Positions 53,439 through 62,781 of a DNA stretch of 64,000 nucleotides are shown here, in pieces. Every line of letters starts with the position of its first letter. Position 1 is the first letter of the stretch. Location of the stretch: contig JAUCBJ010003773.1 of the NCBI GenBank assembly GCA_032718475.1, positions 1 to 64,000 on the forward strand. Direction: 5' to 3'. The position numbers and the translations under genes are program-made. The notes under the pieces were generated by a model. That model had not been told where the DNA came from, made no database searches, and saw nothing but the letters and a program-made list of their open reading frames with translations. The DNA is from Nemertoderma westbladi. Lineage: Eukaryota; Xenacoelomorpha; Nemertodermatida; Nemertodermatidae.

Positions 53439-54250
53439 TTCGCTAGATGTTTTCTGACAAGATCAATGGTTTTGTAGCAGATAAAACTTCCAGATTTAAA
53501 ACTAACAGGTTTAATTTTAACATTAACATTTTTTAACATTTTACATTTCATTTTAATTTCTGACATCATAATATAGTGACTTGAATTTTTACTGGCTGGG
53601 GGACGGGGTCTGATAGAAGGCAACGCATGGGTAAATAAAAAGAGAAATATTTATTAGTAATATTTATAATATATAATTACTAATATTTATAGGTTGTTTG
53701 TGCATTAGAACACTCTAAATATACTATACATACACACGTTATGTATGTCTATCAAGTTAAAACATTATGTTGTTGTTTAAAATTAAATAATGTTCTTGCC
53801 TCATCGTTTTTGTGTGAATTTATTTATTTTTCTATGATATTACTAAAATTTTTTTATTTTTTTTTAAATTATTACTAAAATTATTTAACAAAAGTGTGAT
53901 CTAAAGGGTTTTAGTTGTATAAGATGGTAGATGCTTTATACTGGCCTGTAAGATGGTAAGCCTAAGTATGAGTGTCTGTATCCTGATAGGTTCTACTTAC
54001 TTACTCTCTTAGTAATATCAGAATATGTGAGTCTGTAAAAAGCAAAAGGTACATTACACTGTAAAAAAGCAAAAGGTACATTACAATGTTAAACAGCGAC
54101 ACAAATAAATCATGAAACAAAGCTAGTTACAGGAAAATAAATATAGATATTTAATTTTATTTTGTGAAAAAAAGTGTAACAAAAATTATCATATTGTGTT
54201 TTGTTAACTGGATAATATAATTATTCAACAATAACGGGTTTTCCAATATT
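53439..54250. other. Intergenic, AT-rich, minor duplication
   Basis: Very AT-rich. AAAAAGCAAAAGGTACATTA is duplicated in tandem near 54036-54085. No gene is recognisable. Confidence 0.55.
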
Positions 54251-54430
54251 TAGAATGCGACCCAGTCCGGCCCTCGGGCTGGTCCATCTCTGCGATATCC
54301 TGCGTCAGGTTTCCTTACCAAAATTGAGAATTCCCCTCCATTTATCACACTTACGACACCCCCCTCCCGGCCTAGCACACGCATCCCCAGTCTTTCAAAG
54401 GGAATGTTTTTGGTCTGGGTAAACGTGGGT
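54250..54430. other. GC-richer anonymous segment, probably an old repeat
   Basis: About 180 bp of clearly higher GC than its surroundings, with C-runs (GACACCCCCCTCCC). Minus-strand frames are short and broken. A transposon relic is the likeliest explanation, but I recognise no family. Confidence 0.3.
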
Positions 54431-54537
54431 CATATAATCAGAGAGACATGAAATACAAGAGAGAAGTGAAATTCAACTGTCAGAAAAACCTTTAAGGGTC
54501 GGTATTGTATTAGTTTTACTATTTTTTTTATATTTTT

Positions 54538-54543
54538 TTTATT
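54538..54543 (-). terminator. Polyadenylation signal of the secreted-protein gene
   Basis: AATAAA on the minus strand, 61 nt beyond the stop at 54605. The gene converges with the plus-strand gene ending near 50445. Confidence 0.5.
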
Positions 54544-54604
54544 AACTTTCGTTATAACATTGTTACCGTTATTTAGACTGTAAATATAAACATAATAATG
54601 AATA

Positions 54605-57079
54605 TTATTGTTGTATCTGGCAACCATTGATTAATTGTAGTTTATGTTTCTGTATGTTTGAAAAACAATTGTAAACCCCAGTTCCGCTATCCAGGGAACT
54701 GTTATTCAGACGTAGACATTCCACTAAATCAACGATCTTAATGAAATTTATAACATACGTAATTTCATTACAAGTGGCATTCAAGGATTCGCACCACCCA
54801 ATTTCAAATTCCATCGGGTAATAGCTTGTATTTCGAACTTTCGTCATTCGAAATATGCAGGCTGGGCTTATCTCTCCATTGAGCCGTGGTTGTGTTTCTC
54901 TCCATCTGGGGCCTTCACCGAGATTCGTGGTTCCTGAAGGATTGTCGTTGTATTGGCGAACCGTTATAGATGGTCCGTTGGTTCCTCTGGAATCCGTTTG
55001 ATTAACAGCGTCTTCACTTGCATTGTCGCTAGGCTGTCCGTTTCCTATAGGAACTGCTACAATTGGACTGATGAATGCATCCTGTATAACCAGCAAAACC
55101 AGCAAAACAAACTACAAAAATATATCATTAGTGTTAGAATATGTGTATATATGTGAATATGTGTTATAGGCCAGGCCTACATAACATAATGTAAATAACA
55201 AAATATAAGCACAATAAAATAACAAGCAAATATAAGCACTATGGATACTGTAATGTAAACGAATTGTAATAAAAGTGATTCAGTAATCTTTCTTCTTATC
55301 TTTATCTTTGTCTTTCATTATAATATACTACTACTACAATCGGCATGCTGCTTTGCTGCTGCATTATATATATATATATATATATATATTACATGCATAT
55401 TAAGAATGCTGTGTCGGCTTGTCGACAAAATTGCGCAGCCACAACTCCCAATCAAACGTGACATTTGCTAGATCATCCGCATCTTCAAGGCCAGTGTCCT
55501 TTAAGATGCGGTTCAAGAAAGTCATGGGCTGTCCACCACGCGTATTTTCTCCATGGGCTGCCAAATCACGAGATTATGCACTGGCTGGTCCTCACGGCGA
55601 AAGCAATGTCCTGGAAAGCGGAGGCGGCTTTGTTGTAGTATCAAGCTTGGGGGAACCAATGAGACACCTCCAATGTTAAATAGTGTCTGGTTGGAGATGT
55701 GTGCATTGTACTTGACACAATGAACCCGGCGTAGCATTCTTGTGAATGTGCCATCCAGAGATTTGGTATCCTCTGCATTATAATATGAACTACTACTACT
55801 ACTACTACTAGGATCGGCATGCTGCATTGCAGCTGCATTTTTAAGAATGCTGTGCCGGCTTGTCGACAAAATTGCGCCGCCACAACTCCCTATCACCCAT
55901 GACATTTGCTAGATCATCCGCATCTTCAAGGCCAGTGTCCTTTAAGATGCGTCTCACGAAAGTCATGGGCTGTCCACCATGCTTATTCACTCGATGAGGC
56001 TGCCAAATTACAAGATTATGCAGTGGCTGATCCTCACGGCAAAAGCAATGTCCTGCAAAGCGGAGGCGATTTTGTTCTAGTAAGTGTCAAGCTTGGGGGA
56101 ACCAATGAGACACCTCCAATGTTATATAGTGTCTGGTTGGAGATGTGTGCATTGTACTTGACACAATGAACCCGGCGTAGCATTCTTGTGAATGTGCCAT
56201 CCAGAGATTTGGTGTCCTCAGCAGTTAGAGCCCAGCATGGACTCCCATAGAGGAGTACTGGAACTACTGCTGCTCTAAATAATGGGACCTTAAGTTTCCG
56301 ATTAATTCTCGGTGACTTCCAAATCCTGGAAAGCCTATTCAAGGCTGCCCATGCCTTTCCCTTACGTATTCGAAGGTCCTCACCTGACTTCCGGATCCAT
56401 GATCCCAGGTAACAGAAGTCGTCCACATGCTCAAGCATACCATCCTTTGAGCTTATGCTCATCCGATCAGTGACTTGCTGAGGACTTTCAAAGTTAACTG
56501 TCACAATTTTGGTCTTTCTGGAGTTAATAAAAAGACCAACACTAGAAGCAGCATTTTGGGCTCCTTCTAGTGATTCTGAGAGTACTCCTAAGTCATCAGC
56601 AAAGTCCAGATCAGTTAGGTACATGGCAGGATTTCCTTGACTTCTGGAGCCAGTAGGTGGAGTTATCATCCGCCCATCATCATTATGATGATCTTATTAT
56701 TAATTATTATATATATATATATTATATTATTAATGATTATTAAAGTTGTTAAAGTTATTAAAGTAAAAAAGTTGAGAAGAAATATTAATAAATTAATTTT
56801 ATTACAATTCGTTTACGTTACAGTATCCCTAGTGCTGATTTCAAATTATAGAAATATTAATATAATATTACTCCAGCTGATGATGTATATAGAAAAAATA
56901 TACGAAACGTTCCGAACAAATTTGTTAATATAACAATCCTGCACATATTTCTAAAAAATTGTTATCACTAGAAATTATTCTTAAGGAACAAGTATTGTTT
57001 TATCTTATTAATACAGTGTAACAAAATTTTATTAAGATCAACTAGAAAAACTTACCTTGATAAATATTTCAATTCCCAT
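54605..57079 (-). CDS. Small secreted six-cysteine protein, possible IL-17-like cystine-knot ligand (two exons)
   Basis: Join on the minus strand: 57079-57056 and 55111-54605, 176 residues. Exon 1 is ATG plus seven codons (MGIEIFIK) ending AAG|GTAAGT. Exon 2 follows a TATTTTTGTAG acceptor in phase 0, and the in-frame TAG just upstream of exon 2 shows that splicing is needed. The joined N-terminus makes a textbook signal peptide (hydrophobic 9-17, likely cleavage about 20-27). The region to about 85 is low-complexity and polar. The C-terminal domain has Cys at 93, 115, 122, 140, 157 and 172. There are six N-glycosylation sequons (38, 45, 102, 119, 144, 145). ISP at 89-91, YP at 106-107 eight residues before a Cys, and the closing LQLINGC resemble the IL-17 fold pattern; the usual GCTC end is absent. 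Secretion is well supported; the IL-17 assignment is tentative (about 0.35). Another cystine-knot factor is possible. Confidence 0.72.
55235..55297. repeat. Left arm of an inverted repeat flanking the LINE pair
   Basis: Reverse-complement match to 56775-56836. The best 40 bp (55235-55274 against 56797-56836) differ at only two positions, and similarity weakens but continues inward. Possible termini of an older element that later took in the LINE insertions. Confidence 0.65.
55316..55326. repeat. 11-bp target-site duplication, left copy (CATTATAATAT)
   Basis: Identical to 55776-55786. The pair brackets the shorter LINE copy, as expected for target-primed insertion. Confidence 0.6.
55327..55775 (-). 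mobile_element. 5'-truncated LINE 3' end, younger nested copy
   Basis: About 450 bp that aligns with the 3' end of the neighbouring LINE. It encodes, with frame breaks, the RT C-terminal tail (SLDGTFTRMLRRVHCVKYN, then GHCFRREDQPVHNLVIWQP) and ends in a (TAG)n tail at 55327-55337. A (TA)n run follows inside at 55365-55390. It is bracketed by the 11-bp duplication, so it seems to have inserted a few bases from the tail of the older copy. Confidence 0.75.
55365..55390. repeat. (TA)13 microsatellite
   Basis: Pure TA run within the 3' untranslated part of the nested LINE copy; absent from the older copy at the corresponding place. Confidence 0.9.
55776..55786. repeat. 11-bp target-site duplication, right copy (CATTATAATAT)
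   Basis: Second copy of the direct repeat at 55316-55326. Confidence 0.6.
55787..56680 (-). pseudogene. 5'-truncated LINE (non-LTR retrotransposon), RT C-terminal half
   Basis: The minus-strand frame at 56669-56034 gives part of a non-LTR reverse transcriptase: the FADD catalytic box (LTDLDFADDLGVLSESL), the KTKIV and FCYLGSWI region, and the family-typical LLYGSPCWALT with TRMLRR tail. The frame breaks near 56090, but the other frames continue into a DRELWR-type C-terminal end near 55850. A (TAG)n tail follows at about 55789-55811. The upstream endonuclease and RT fingers are missing (5' truncation near 56680). It cannot encode an active enzyme. I do not assign a clade. Confidence 0.85.
56775..56836. 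repeat. Right arm of the inverted repeat flanking the LINE pair
   Basis: Partner of 55235-55297; see there. The sequence between the LINE 5' end (about 56680) and this arm is AT-rich filler with a (TA)n run at 56709-56720. Confidence 0.65.
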
Positions 57080-57473
57080 TATTGTTATTCCGTTAATATT
57101 ATAAATATATTTCTGGAAAATATATAAAAAATTAATTACTCTTTACAACCCAAAAAAATGTAACCCACTACAGTATTACAGACGTTTAATATATTAAACA
57201 AATTAAGATATTTTTCCAATGTATGTATATGTCTGATGATATTTGCAAGTTGTGGAATGTACATTTGCCACCTGCATTGTTATTATTTGTAATGATTATA
57301 GTTGAGCACAATTGCTGCAGATCATTAGTTTTGACAGATGGGGGCGAGGATGTAAATTGCTGACATACAAGATAGCAACAGGTAGTATTTCCAAGTCTAA
57401 TTTTATACCTGTTATAACAAATCAATTGAGATTATCTCATATTGATTTTTCAATTGTATTACCCGCTGTAATG
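57080..57473. other. Upstream region of the secreted-protein gene
   Basis: About 390 bp between the minus-strand start codon and the Ty3/gypsy LTR-like repeats. AT-rich; it should hold the 5' UTR and promoter of the minus-strand gene, but I see no distinctive motif. Confidence 0.4.
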
Positions 57474-57500
57474 ACATACATACGGTGGTGGTTTACAAGC

Positions 57501-57611
57501 ATATGGCTCGCCCCATATTCAGTCGGTTCCATACATACGGTGGTGGTTCACTAGCATATGGCTCGCCCCATATGTAGATTGTACAGTATTATTATATGGC
57601 TCGCCCCATAT
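57501..57611. repeat. Three copies of an 18-bp hairpin-forming motif
   Basis: ATATGGCTCGCCCCATAT occurs at 57501-57518, 57556-57573 and 57594-57611, identical in all three. Arms ATATGG/CCATAT surround a CTCGCC loop. Likely enhancer or protein-binding repeats of the LTR. Confidence 0.85.
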
Positions 57612-57671
57612 ACACGCTGGACAGTTGTGATTGGATAGATTTATATACGTTCCATTCTGTTGGGGCTTTTT

Positions 57672-57679
57672 ATATAAAA
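57672..57679 (+). promoter_or_regulatory. TATA box of the putative LTR
   Basis: TATATAAA about 190 bp before the gag ATG; transcription would be expected to start near 57700-57710. Confidence 0.5.
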
Positions 57680-57809
57680 GCAGGTGCAACTGCTCAGTGT
57701 ACATACTACACAGTACTGAAGTTGCTAGGCATATTATTATATCAGTCTATTCTGTTCTATATGTTTCTGTACGTTATATCTTATTATATCAAGAACTAAG
57801 AACACCACA

Positions 57810-57826
57810 TGGCGCTGCGAGTGGTC
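57810..57826 (+). other. Putative tRNA primer-binding site
   Basis: TGGCGCTGCGAGTGGTC begins with the TGG expected opposite a tRNA CCA end and follows ...ACACCACA, a possible LTR terminus. The primer tRNA is not identified. Confidence 0.45.
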
Positions 57827-57862
57827 TTCAGAGCTGAACTTCAGAACTAAGCTCCCAATACG

Positions 57863-58387
57863 ATGGCAGATTCCGATGCTTCTTCCGCTGAGGAACCTTG
57901 CTGGTCGGACCTCTCCCCCACCGAGGTCGCGTCGTTGGGTCGTTCAAAACTGATTCAGTATTGCGCTGATGCCAGTATCCCAACGACATCGAAAACATCC
58001 GATGCAACGCTTCGCAAGAAACTCAACGCTCGGATTGCCGATACACCCGCCCGCTTCGAGGAAACCAACGCAGCTACCAGTAGCCAACCCAGCATGGCGC
58101 AACTCCTGGAACTCATGGCGCAGCAACAGGAAAACGCGAACCGCTGTTTGGAAGAGCAGCAACTCCCGGTTCTCCCGATTTCTTTGGCCACGGTTCACGA
58201 GATGAAGTCGGCAACACCCACGGCTGCAGACAGCGCGCCCTCAGCCAGGGACCTCCTCAATTCATTCGGGGACGTTTTCGACGACAAAGCAACCCCCCTA
58301 CCAACTATCCCTGGTACCGCGATGCATATCGTACTCGACGCCTTATCATGTCAAGGGCGCTCGACCCATCGCCATCGCGCTTCGTGA
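57863..58387 (+). pseudogene. Ty3/gypsy gag N-terminus joined to start of RT
   Basis: 174-codon frame from ATG 57863. Residues 1-110 look like a gag N-terminal region: an acidic start, SDLSPTEVASLGRSKLIQYC, then Gln-rich MAQLLELMAQQQENANRC. Near residue 128 the sequence jumps to SARDLLNSFGDVFDDK, which in this family lies just before RT. Capsid core, CCHC knuckle and protease are missing, which points to a large internal deletion. After MHIVLDA (about 58345) the frame is lost by an indel. It is not a functional polyprotein. Confidence 0.8.
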
Positions 58388-59428
58388 TGAAGTAAAAACT
58401 CTTCTTGATGATCTAGAACGCCGCAATATTATCGAGCGCGTGGAAGAACCCCCGACTGGGCCCATCCGCTTACCATAACTCGCAAGCCAAGAGGAAAACT
58501 GCGCCTCTGCGTGGACTTGCGCGGCCTGAACTCCCAAGTAAAGAGGCCATACTACCCAACACCGAACCCCCGTCTAAAAATCGCCGAAATCTCGCGGACT
58601 GCAAAGTACTTTTCAGTCTTCGACGCCGGATACTGGCAGGTCCCCCTTGACCCTGAGTCCCAGCTGCTGACGACGTTTGTCACGCCATGGGGGCGGTATA
58701 AACACACCCAGAGTGTGATGGGCCTTATCTCTTCCGGAGATGAGTTTAACAGACAGGGCGACGCGGCGCTCGAGGGACTTCCTCGGATGATAAAGATTGT
58801 CGATAACTTCTTACTCTACGATGACACACTAGAGGAACATCTGGTGTCCATCCACCGTTTCCTCGAACGCTGCAGGGAAAAAGGTATTTGCCTGCACCAC
58901 GGTAAAGTGCAGCTCGCCCAATCCCAGGTAAAATTCAGCGGCTACCAGGTCGGAATGGACGGCATCCACGCCGACCCCACAAAACTCTCCGCTATAGCCT
59001 CCTTCCCTCGTCCAGAAACTCTAACCGATCTCCGAAGTTTCATCGGGCTCGTAGAACAACTACGCCCGCTCCTATCGGTGAAATCGCCATACATCTGGAC
59101 AACCGACCACAGTCGCGCATTCGACGCCGCCAAGGCAGCCTTAACTATACCCCCGGTTCTGGCCCCATTCGACGTCTCCGCCGACACTAAGCTCGTAACT
59201 GATGCTTCCCGGCTCAATGGGCTCGGCTACGCCCTTCTCCAGCACCACGGGACAGAGTGGTGCCTTATAGAATGCGGATCTCGGTTTATAACTCCCACAG
59301 AGTCTCGATACGTCATTATTGAATTGGAACTTTTAGCGGTAGTATGGGCCATCCAAAAATGCCGCAACTTCCTCCTTGGGCTCCCCACCTTCTCCCTGGT
59401 CACTGACCATCAACCGCTGGTGGATTAA
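58345..59428 (+). pseudogene. Ty3/gypsy reverse transcriptase and RNase H remnant
   Basis: RT begins in another frame (58345-about 58455, IALRDEVKTLLDDLERRNII) and returns to the first frame through a second indel. From 58511 a 305-residue frame shows LRLCVDLRGLN just upstream and at the start, FSVFDAGYWQVPL, FVTPWGRYKHTQSVMGL and a catalytic box reading IVDNFLLYDD. The second aspartate of the YXDD motif is Asn (codon 58805-58807). RNase H follows: TKLVTDASRLNGLGYALLQ, ELELLAVVWAIQKC, LVTDHQPLVD. TAA at 59426-59428 ends the frame inside RNase H. Dead copy by several independent lesions. Confidence 0.88.
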
Positions 59429-59910
59429 CCGCAAATCGTTCTCGGAAGTGGAAAACGCCTGTATACAATGACTAAAATCCAAGCTGGCGCCATACCAGTT
59501 CACTACCTCCTGGTGCAGGGGTAAATCTCATGCCATTCCCGATGCCCTGTCCCGGTCACCCGTAGCCCAGCCGACACCCGACGACTTCGTAGACGACGGC
59601 GAGACAGCGTACTATCTCCATTCTGTCACCATCGCCACGATTTCGGCCATCTCTGGGGACGACCACATTGCGGATCCTATTCTACAGGACCTCGCCGCAG
59701 TTGCTCGAGCTTACCCCGCCTACATGTATCTTCACGCAGCGATCCTCGCCGGTTTTCCCCCCAGTACCCGCAGCGATCCCGCTGTCGGTGCATACTGGGC
59801 CCTGCGAGAATCCCTCTCCACTGATGCCGACCTCATCCTCTACGGGGAGTGGCTCGTCATCCCCATAGTATGCCGCTCTAACACTTTGGAGCGGCTCTAC
59901 AGTATACCCC
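59429..59910 (+). pseudogene. RNase H-integrase connecting region, disrupted
   Basis: Homologous reading continues in a different frame after 59428: KSFSEVENA, then TGA at 59469-59471, then KSHAIPDALSRSP and a long linker to about ILYGEWLVIP (59830-59865). A further frameshift before 59910 leads into the integrase zinc finger. The breaks are described here only as decay of the element. Confidence 0.75.
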
Positions 59911-60973
59911 TCACCAGGGTGTCAATAAGTCCCTCCGTCGGGCCCGGCTGTGCGTCTATTGGCCAGGCCTGACCAACGACGTACGGACCTCCGTCGCCAA
60001 CTGTCCTTTGTGCCTACGCCACCGCGCTACGCTACCAAAGGAACCCTTCCACGAAGAACCCCTACCGACCCGGATGTTCAAGGACATTTCGGCCGACTTC
60101 TTCCAGTTGAACGGCCGCCACTATCTCGCCCTCGTCGACCGGTATAGCGGGTGGCCAGACCTACACACCTTCTCGGGTCATCCACCCGCCCTCCCAACCA
60201 TCGCCACACTGCGACAATGGTTTACCCGCTACGGAATCCCAATCCGTCTACAGTCAGACGGCGGTACCCCCCTGACCGCCGGCGCTACAACCACCTTCCT
60301 CAACGAGTGGGGCGTCACCCCGGTTACCTCATCCGCGGAATACCCACAGGGTAACGGACACGCGGAAGCAGCCGTGAAGGCACTCAAAGGACTTCTAGAT
60401 AAAACAGGAGGCCGCCCTGACTCACCCGCATTCGCCGAGGGTCTACTAGCCCTCCGGAATAGCCCTCGGGAGACCGGACTTTCTCCCGCGCAGGTGGTGT
60501 ACAGTCACCCCCTGTGGACCCACATTCCCGCCCATCATAGTGCTTTTGCGGCGGATCACCAGGCTACGCGTCGCCGGCTCGACAAAATCGCAACCCCGCT
60601 TCGCGCTGACCGAATCGCCGACTACAGCAAGTCGGCCCGCAATCTCCCACCCCTTGCTGCCCATGACCCCATAGTCATCCAGGACCCCCGCTCACATCGC
60701 TGGGACCGCAAGGGAACCGTGGTAGAGGTTGGACCCAATCGGCGATACACAGTGCGAACCCCCTCTGGCCATACTGTGACGAGAAACCGACGTTTTCTCC
60801 TCGTCGACACCTCCAAACCACTCTCCAGTGCGGCTGAACCACCCACTTTGGGTCCGGACACCTCTATGTCCACTAGTCCCATGACCGCGGCGGACGTCGA
60901 CCCCACCCGGTCACATGGCTTTGCGGGATCCGCTCTAACTCGGCTAATATTAATCGTACGGGGACGAAAGTAG
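59910..60973 (+). pseudogene. Ty3/gypsy integrase, the best-preserved domain
   Basis: One open frame. The zinc-finger part is incomplete (HQGVNKSLRRARLCVYWPGL, then CPLCLRH), followed by the catalytic core: Asp in DISADFFQLN, Asp in LQSDGGTPLT, Glu in NGHAEAAVKALKG, so the DDE triad is present. The C-terminal part has VGPNRRYTVRTPSG followed by NRRFL, a chromatin-binding-type tail region. The frame stops at 60971-60973. No envelope-like frame follows. GC content is far above the flanks. Confidence 0.86.
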
Positions 60974-60980
60974 CGCGGTT

Positions 60981-60994
60981 GGAAAGGGGAAGAG
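60981..60994 (+). other. Putative polypurine tract
   Basis: GGAAAGGGGAAGAG shortly after the integrase stop, followed by TGGTAC, where a 3' LTR should start. The sequence beyond does not resemble the putative 5' LTR, so the 3' LTR appears lost or replaced. Confidence 0.5.
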
Positions 60995-61874
60995 TGGTAC
61001 TACCTTCGTATCGAATGGGGGTGAGATATTTATTAATATTTCGGGTGGAAAAAGGGGCCGTAACTTTGTCTGTTTTTTCCATCTTTTTTACATAATTATT
61101 ATTTCCAAAATTTTTAATTCGACAACGCTTGTAGGAATCTGCCAATTCTTTTTCGGAATGGGGGTACAAAAAATATGTAGGCAAAGGGGTCCAAAACGGG
61201 CCAGAAAATGATAAAAAGTTTATAACTAACAACTTTTTTATTTTTGACTCTAGAAGGTTAAAGTACATTTTATACGGTTAATATCGATACGGGGAATCCA
61301 AATATTCGATTGGTTTTTCCGCGCAAACGATAATAAAAAAATGAGGGCCCAAATTAAAATTTCACGCTTCAAACTCGCTTCGCGGGAACTCGTCTAGCTC
61401 GAAAAATACATAAGGTCTGGGAGACTTATTTAAACAGTCTTATAGAGCGTCAAATTATCTATCTTTCAACGGTAGTTACAGCGCCATAGCTATTATATAA
61501 CTGGAGCGGCAGACGATCGTGTGAAATATACTACTTATAAAAAAGGGACGAAAATTTTTTTTTTTAATAAATCGCCATTACATTATAATTTAACTTTTTG
61601 CGCCAAAAGTTCCTGTAAAATGTAGCAAATAAACTGTTAAGTTTTCTTAACATTTATAATTAAAATAACGAGTTTTAAGGGTCGAAAAATATCGCGTAAT
61701 TTTGGCCCTTTTTTTTCATTTTTTTTTGGGGCCAAAAATACCCCCTCTCAAAAGATAGAAAAAAGAATTACGGCAAAGAATATACCAATTTTATTGAATT
61801 TGGAGCACCAGAACCGAAGTTAGAGCGAATTTAGTCAAAAATTAAAAATATTTTTTTGCAAAAAATTAAGAATG
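60995..61874. other. AT-rich repeat-like DNA, no gene
   Basis: Long A/T runs and G-poor stretches; short frames only. AGAACCGAAGTTA at 61814-61826 has its reverse complement near 61970, hinting at an inverted-repeat element centred near 61895. Confidence 0.45.
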
Positions 61875-61930
61875 GTCAATATTGGGTTTCGTTAACGTGA
61901 TTGATAACCACTAGACTACGTGACCAAGAG
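61875..61930 (-). repeat. tRNA-like remnant, possible SINE head
   Basis: The minus strand reads TCACGTAGTCTAGTGGTTAT, close to the 5' half of a eukaryotic tRNA with a box A-like TAGTCTAGTGG. No good box B or closing acceptor stem follows, so it is not an intact tRNA gene. Confidence 0.35.
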
Positions 61931-62781
61931 AATTTGAAATTTTCGAGTGACTATTTTTAAACATCAATAACTTCGGTTCTACTGGGCCGTTTGATCTGAA
62001 ACTTTTTTCATTGGATAGAGGAAAGATTGTAGTGTGTGAAATAGGATACAACTTGAGAAAAGACGCATGTGCACTTAGTGTAAAGTGCACTTAAAAAGTG
62101 CGCATTTTTTCTATATTTCAAACACTATTATTTCCAGTTCTATTCATCGTAGAATGTAATTTTTTGGATTAAAATGTAGTTTGGAATGCTTTCTAACTAT
62201 AATCTTAACATTTGTTTAACTTTTTATGTCTATAAAGTGACTTAAAATGTCCATGAATATGGTTCAAAATCGCAAATGTCGCGATTTATTAAATTGGATT
62301 TTTGACACTTTTAGTAACTGACACTTGATTATACTTGATGACTGGTCACTTGATGACTGTAGATCGGTAGAGGATAGACATAAGTGTGTTAAATACGAAC
62401 CACCTCTAAGATCCGCTAAAGTGCACTTGTACAAATAAGTGTGCAAAAGTGGGAAATTTTTAATAAGGTCAAATAGTTCAATAAGGTCAAATAGGTCAAT
62501 ACATTGCTTTTTGTGATTTCTAACTGTATTCTTGACATATGTGTAACATGAAAGATAGTCACGAAAATGTACAACAGAAATCAAATATGGCAAAAAACAG
62601 GTGTGATATTAAATTCACTTTGAACAATAAATAGAGATCAAATAACAAATGGACCACAGAATTAAAAACTCACACAATTTTGAACTTATAATATCGCTTC
62701 AAATTAATTTAAAAGTGGATATTTGGAGGAAGGAGGAAGTTAGATGAACTGCATTCTGCATTTATGTGACAGTGTGCATTC
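61931..62781. other. AT-rich region, no gene
   Basis: Repeated AAGTGCACTT-type motifs near 62066-62100 and a TCAAATAGTTCAATAAGG / TCAAATAGGTCAATA tandem near 62468-62500. The minus-strand 109-codon frame here is low in complexity and not convincing. Confidence 0.45.

Larger units (their letters stand above)
55112..57055 (-). other. Intron of the secreted-protein gene, 1,944 bp, with nested insertions
   Basis: Donor GTAAGT at 57055-57050 and acceptor TTTTTGTAG ending at 55112 (minus strand). It interrupts the signal-peptide coding region. Two LINE fragments and a flanking inverted repeat fill most of it. Confidence 0.68.
57474..57809 (+). mobile_element. Putative 5' LTR / promoter of a Ty3/gypsy element
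   Basis: Lies directly before the gag start. It has a 55-bp tandem duplication (57474-57518 and 57529-57573), three copies of the palindrome-like ATATGGCTCGCCCCATAT, a GTGATTGG (CCAAT-type, reverse) at 57626, and TATATAAA at 57672-57679. The left LTR boundary cannot be fixed because no matching 3' LTR is seen. Confidence 0.5.

Noticed and set aside
53432-53623. Minus-strand 63-codon frame
   Set aside because: AT-driven composition, no domain, no splice or promoter support, and it overlaps a slightly better plus-strand candidate.
54953-55156. Plus-strand 67-codon frame
   Set aside because: Antisense to the secreted-protein exon.
57944-58205. Overlapping frames of 78-84 codons on both strands
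   Set aside because: Shadows of the GC-rich gag remnant in other frames.
60446-61268. Minus-strand frames of 72-131 codons
   Set aside because: Antisense to the integrase remnant or extensions into AT-rich repeat; no protein-like features.
61875-61930. Functional tRNA gene on the minus strand
   Set aside because: Only the D-arm half resembles a tRNA; no box B, anticodon arm or acceptor stem can be closed.
62264-62593. Minus-strand 109-codon frame
   Set aside because: Built on local tandem repeats (FDLIELFDLI) and low-complexity sequence; no family resemblance.
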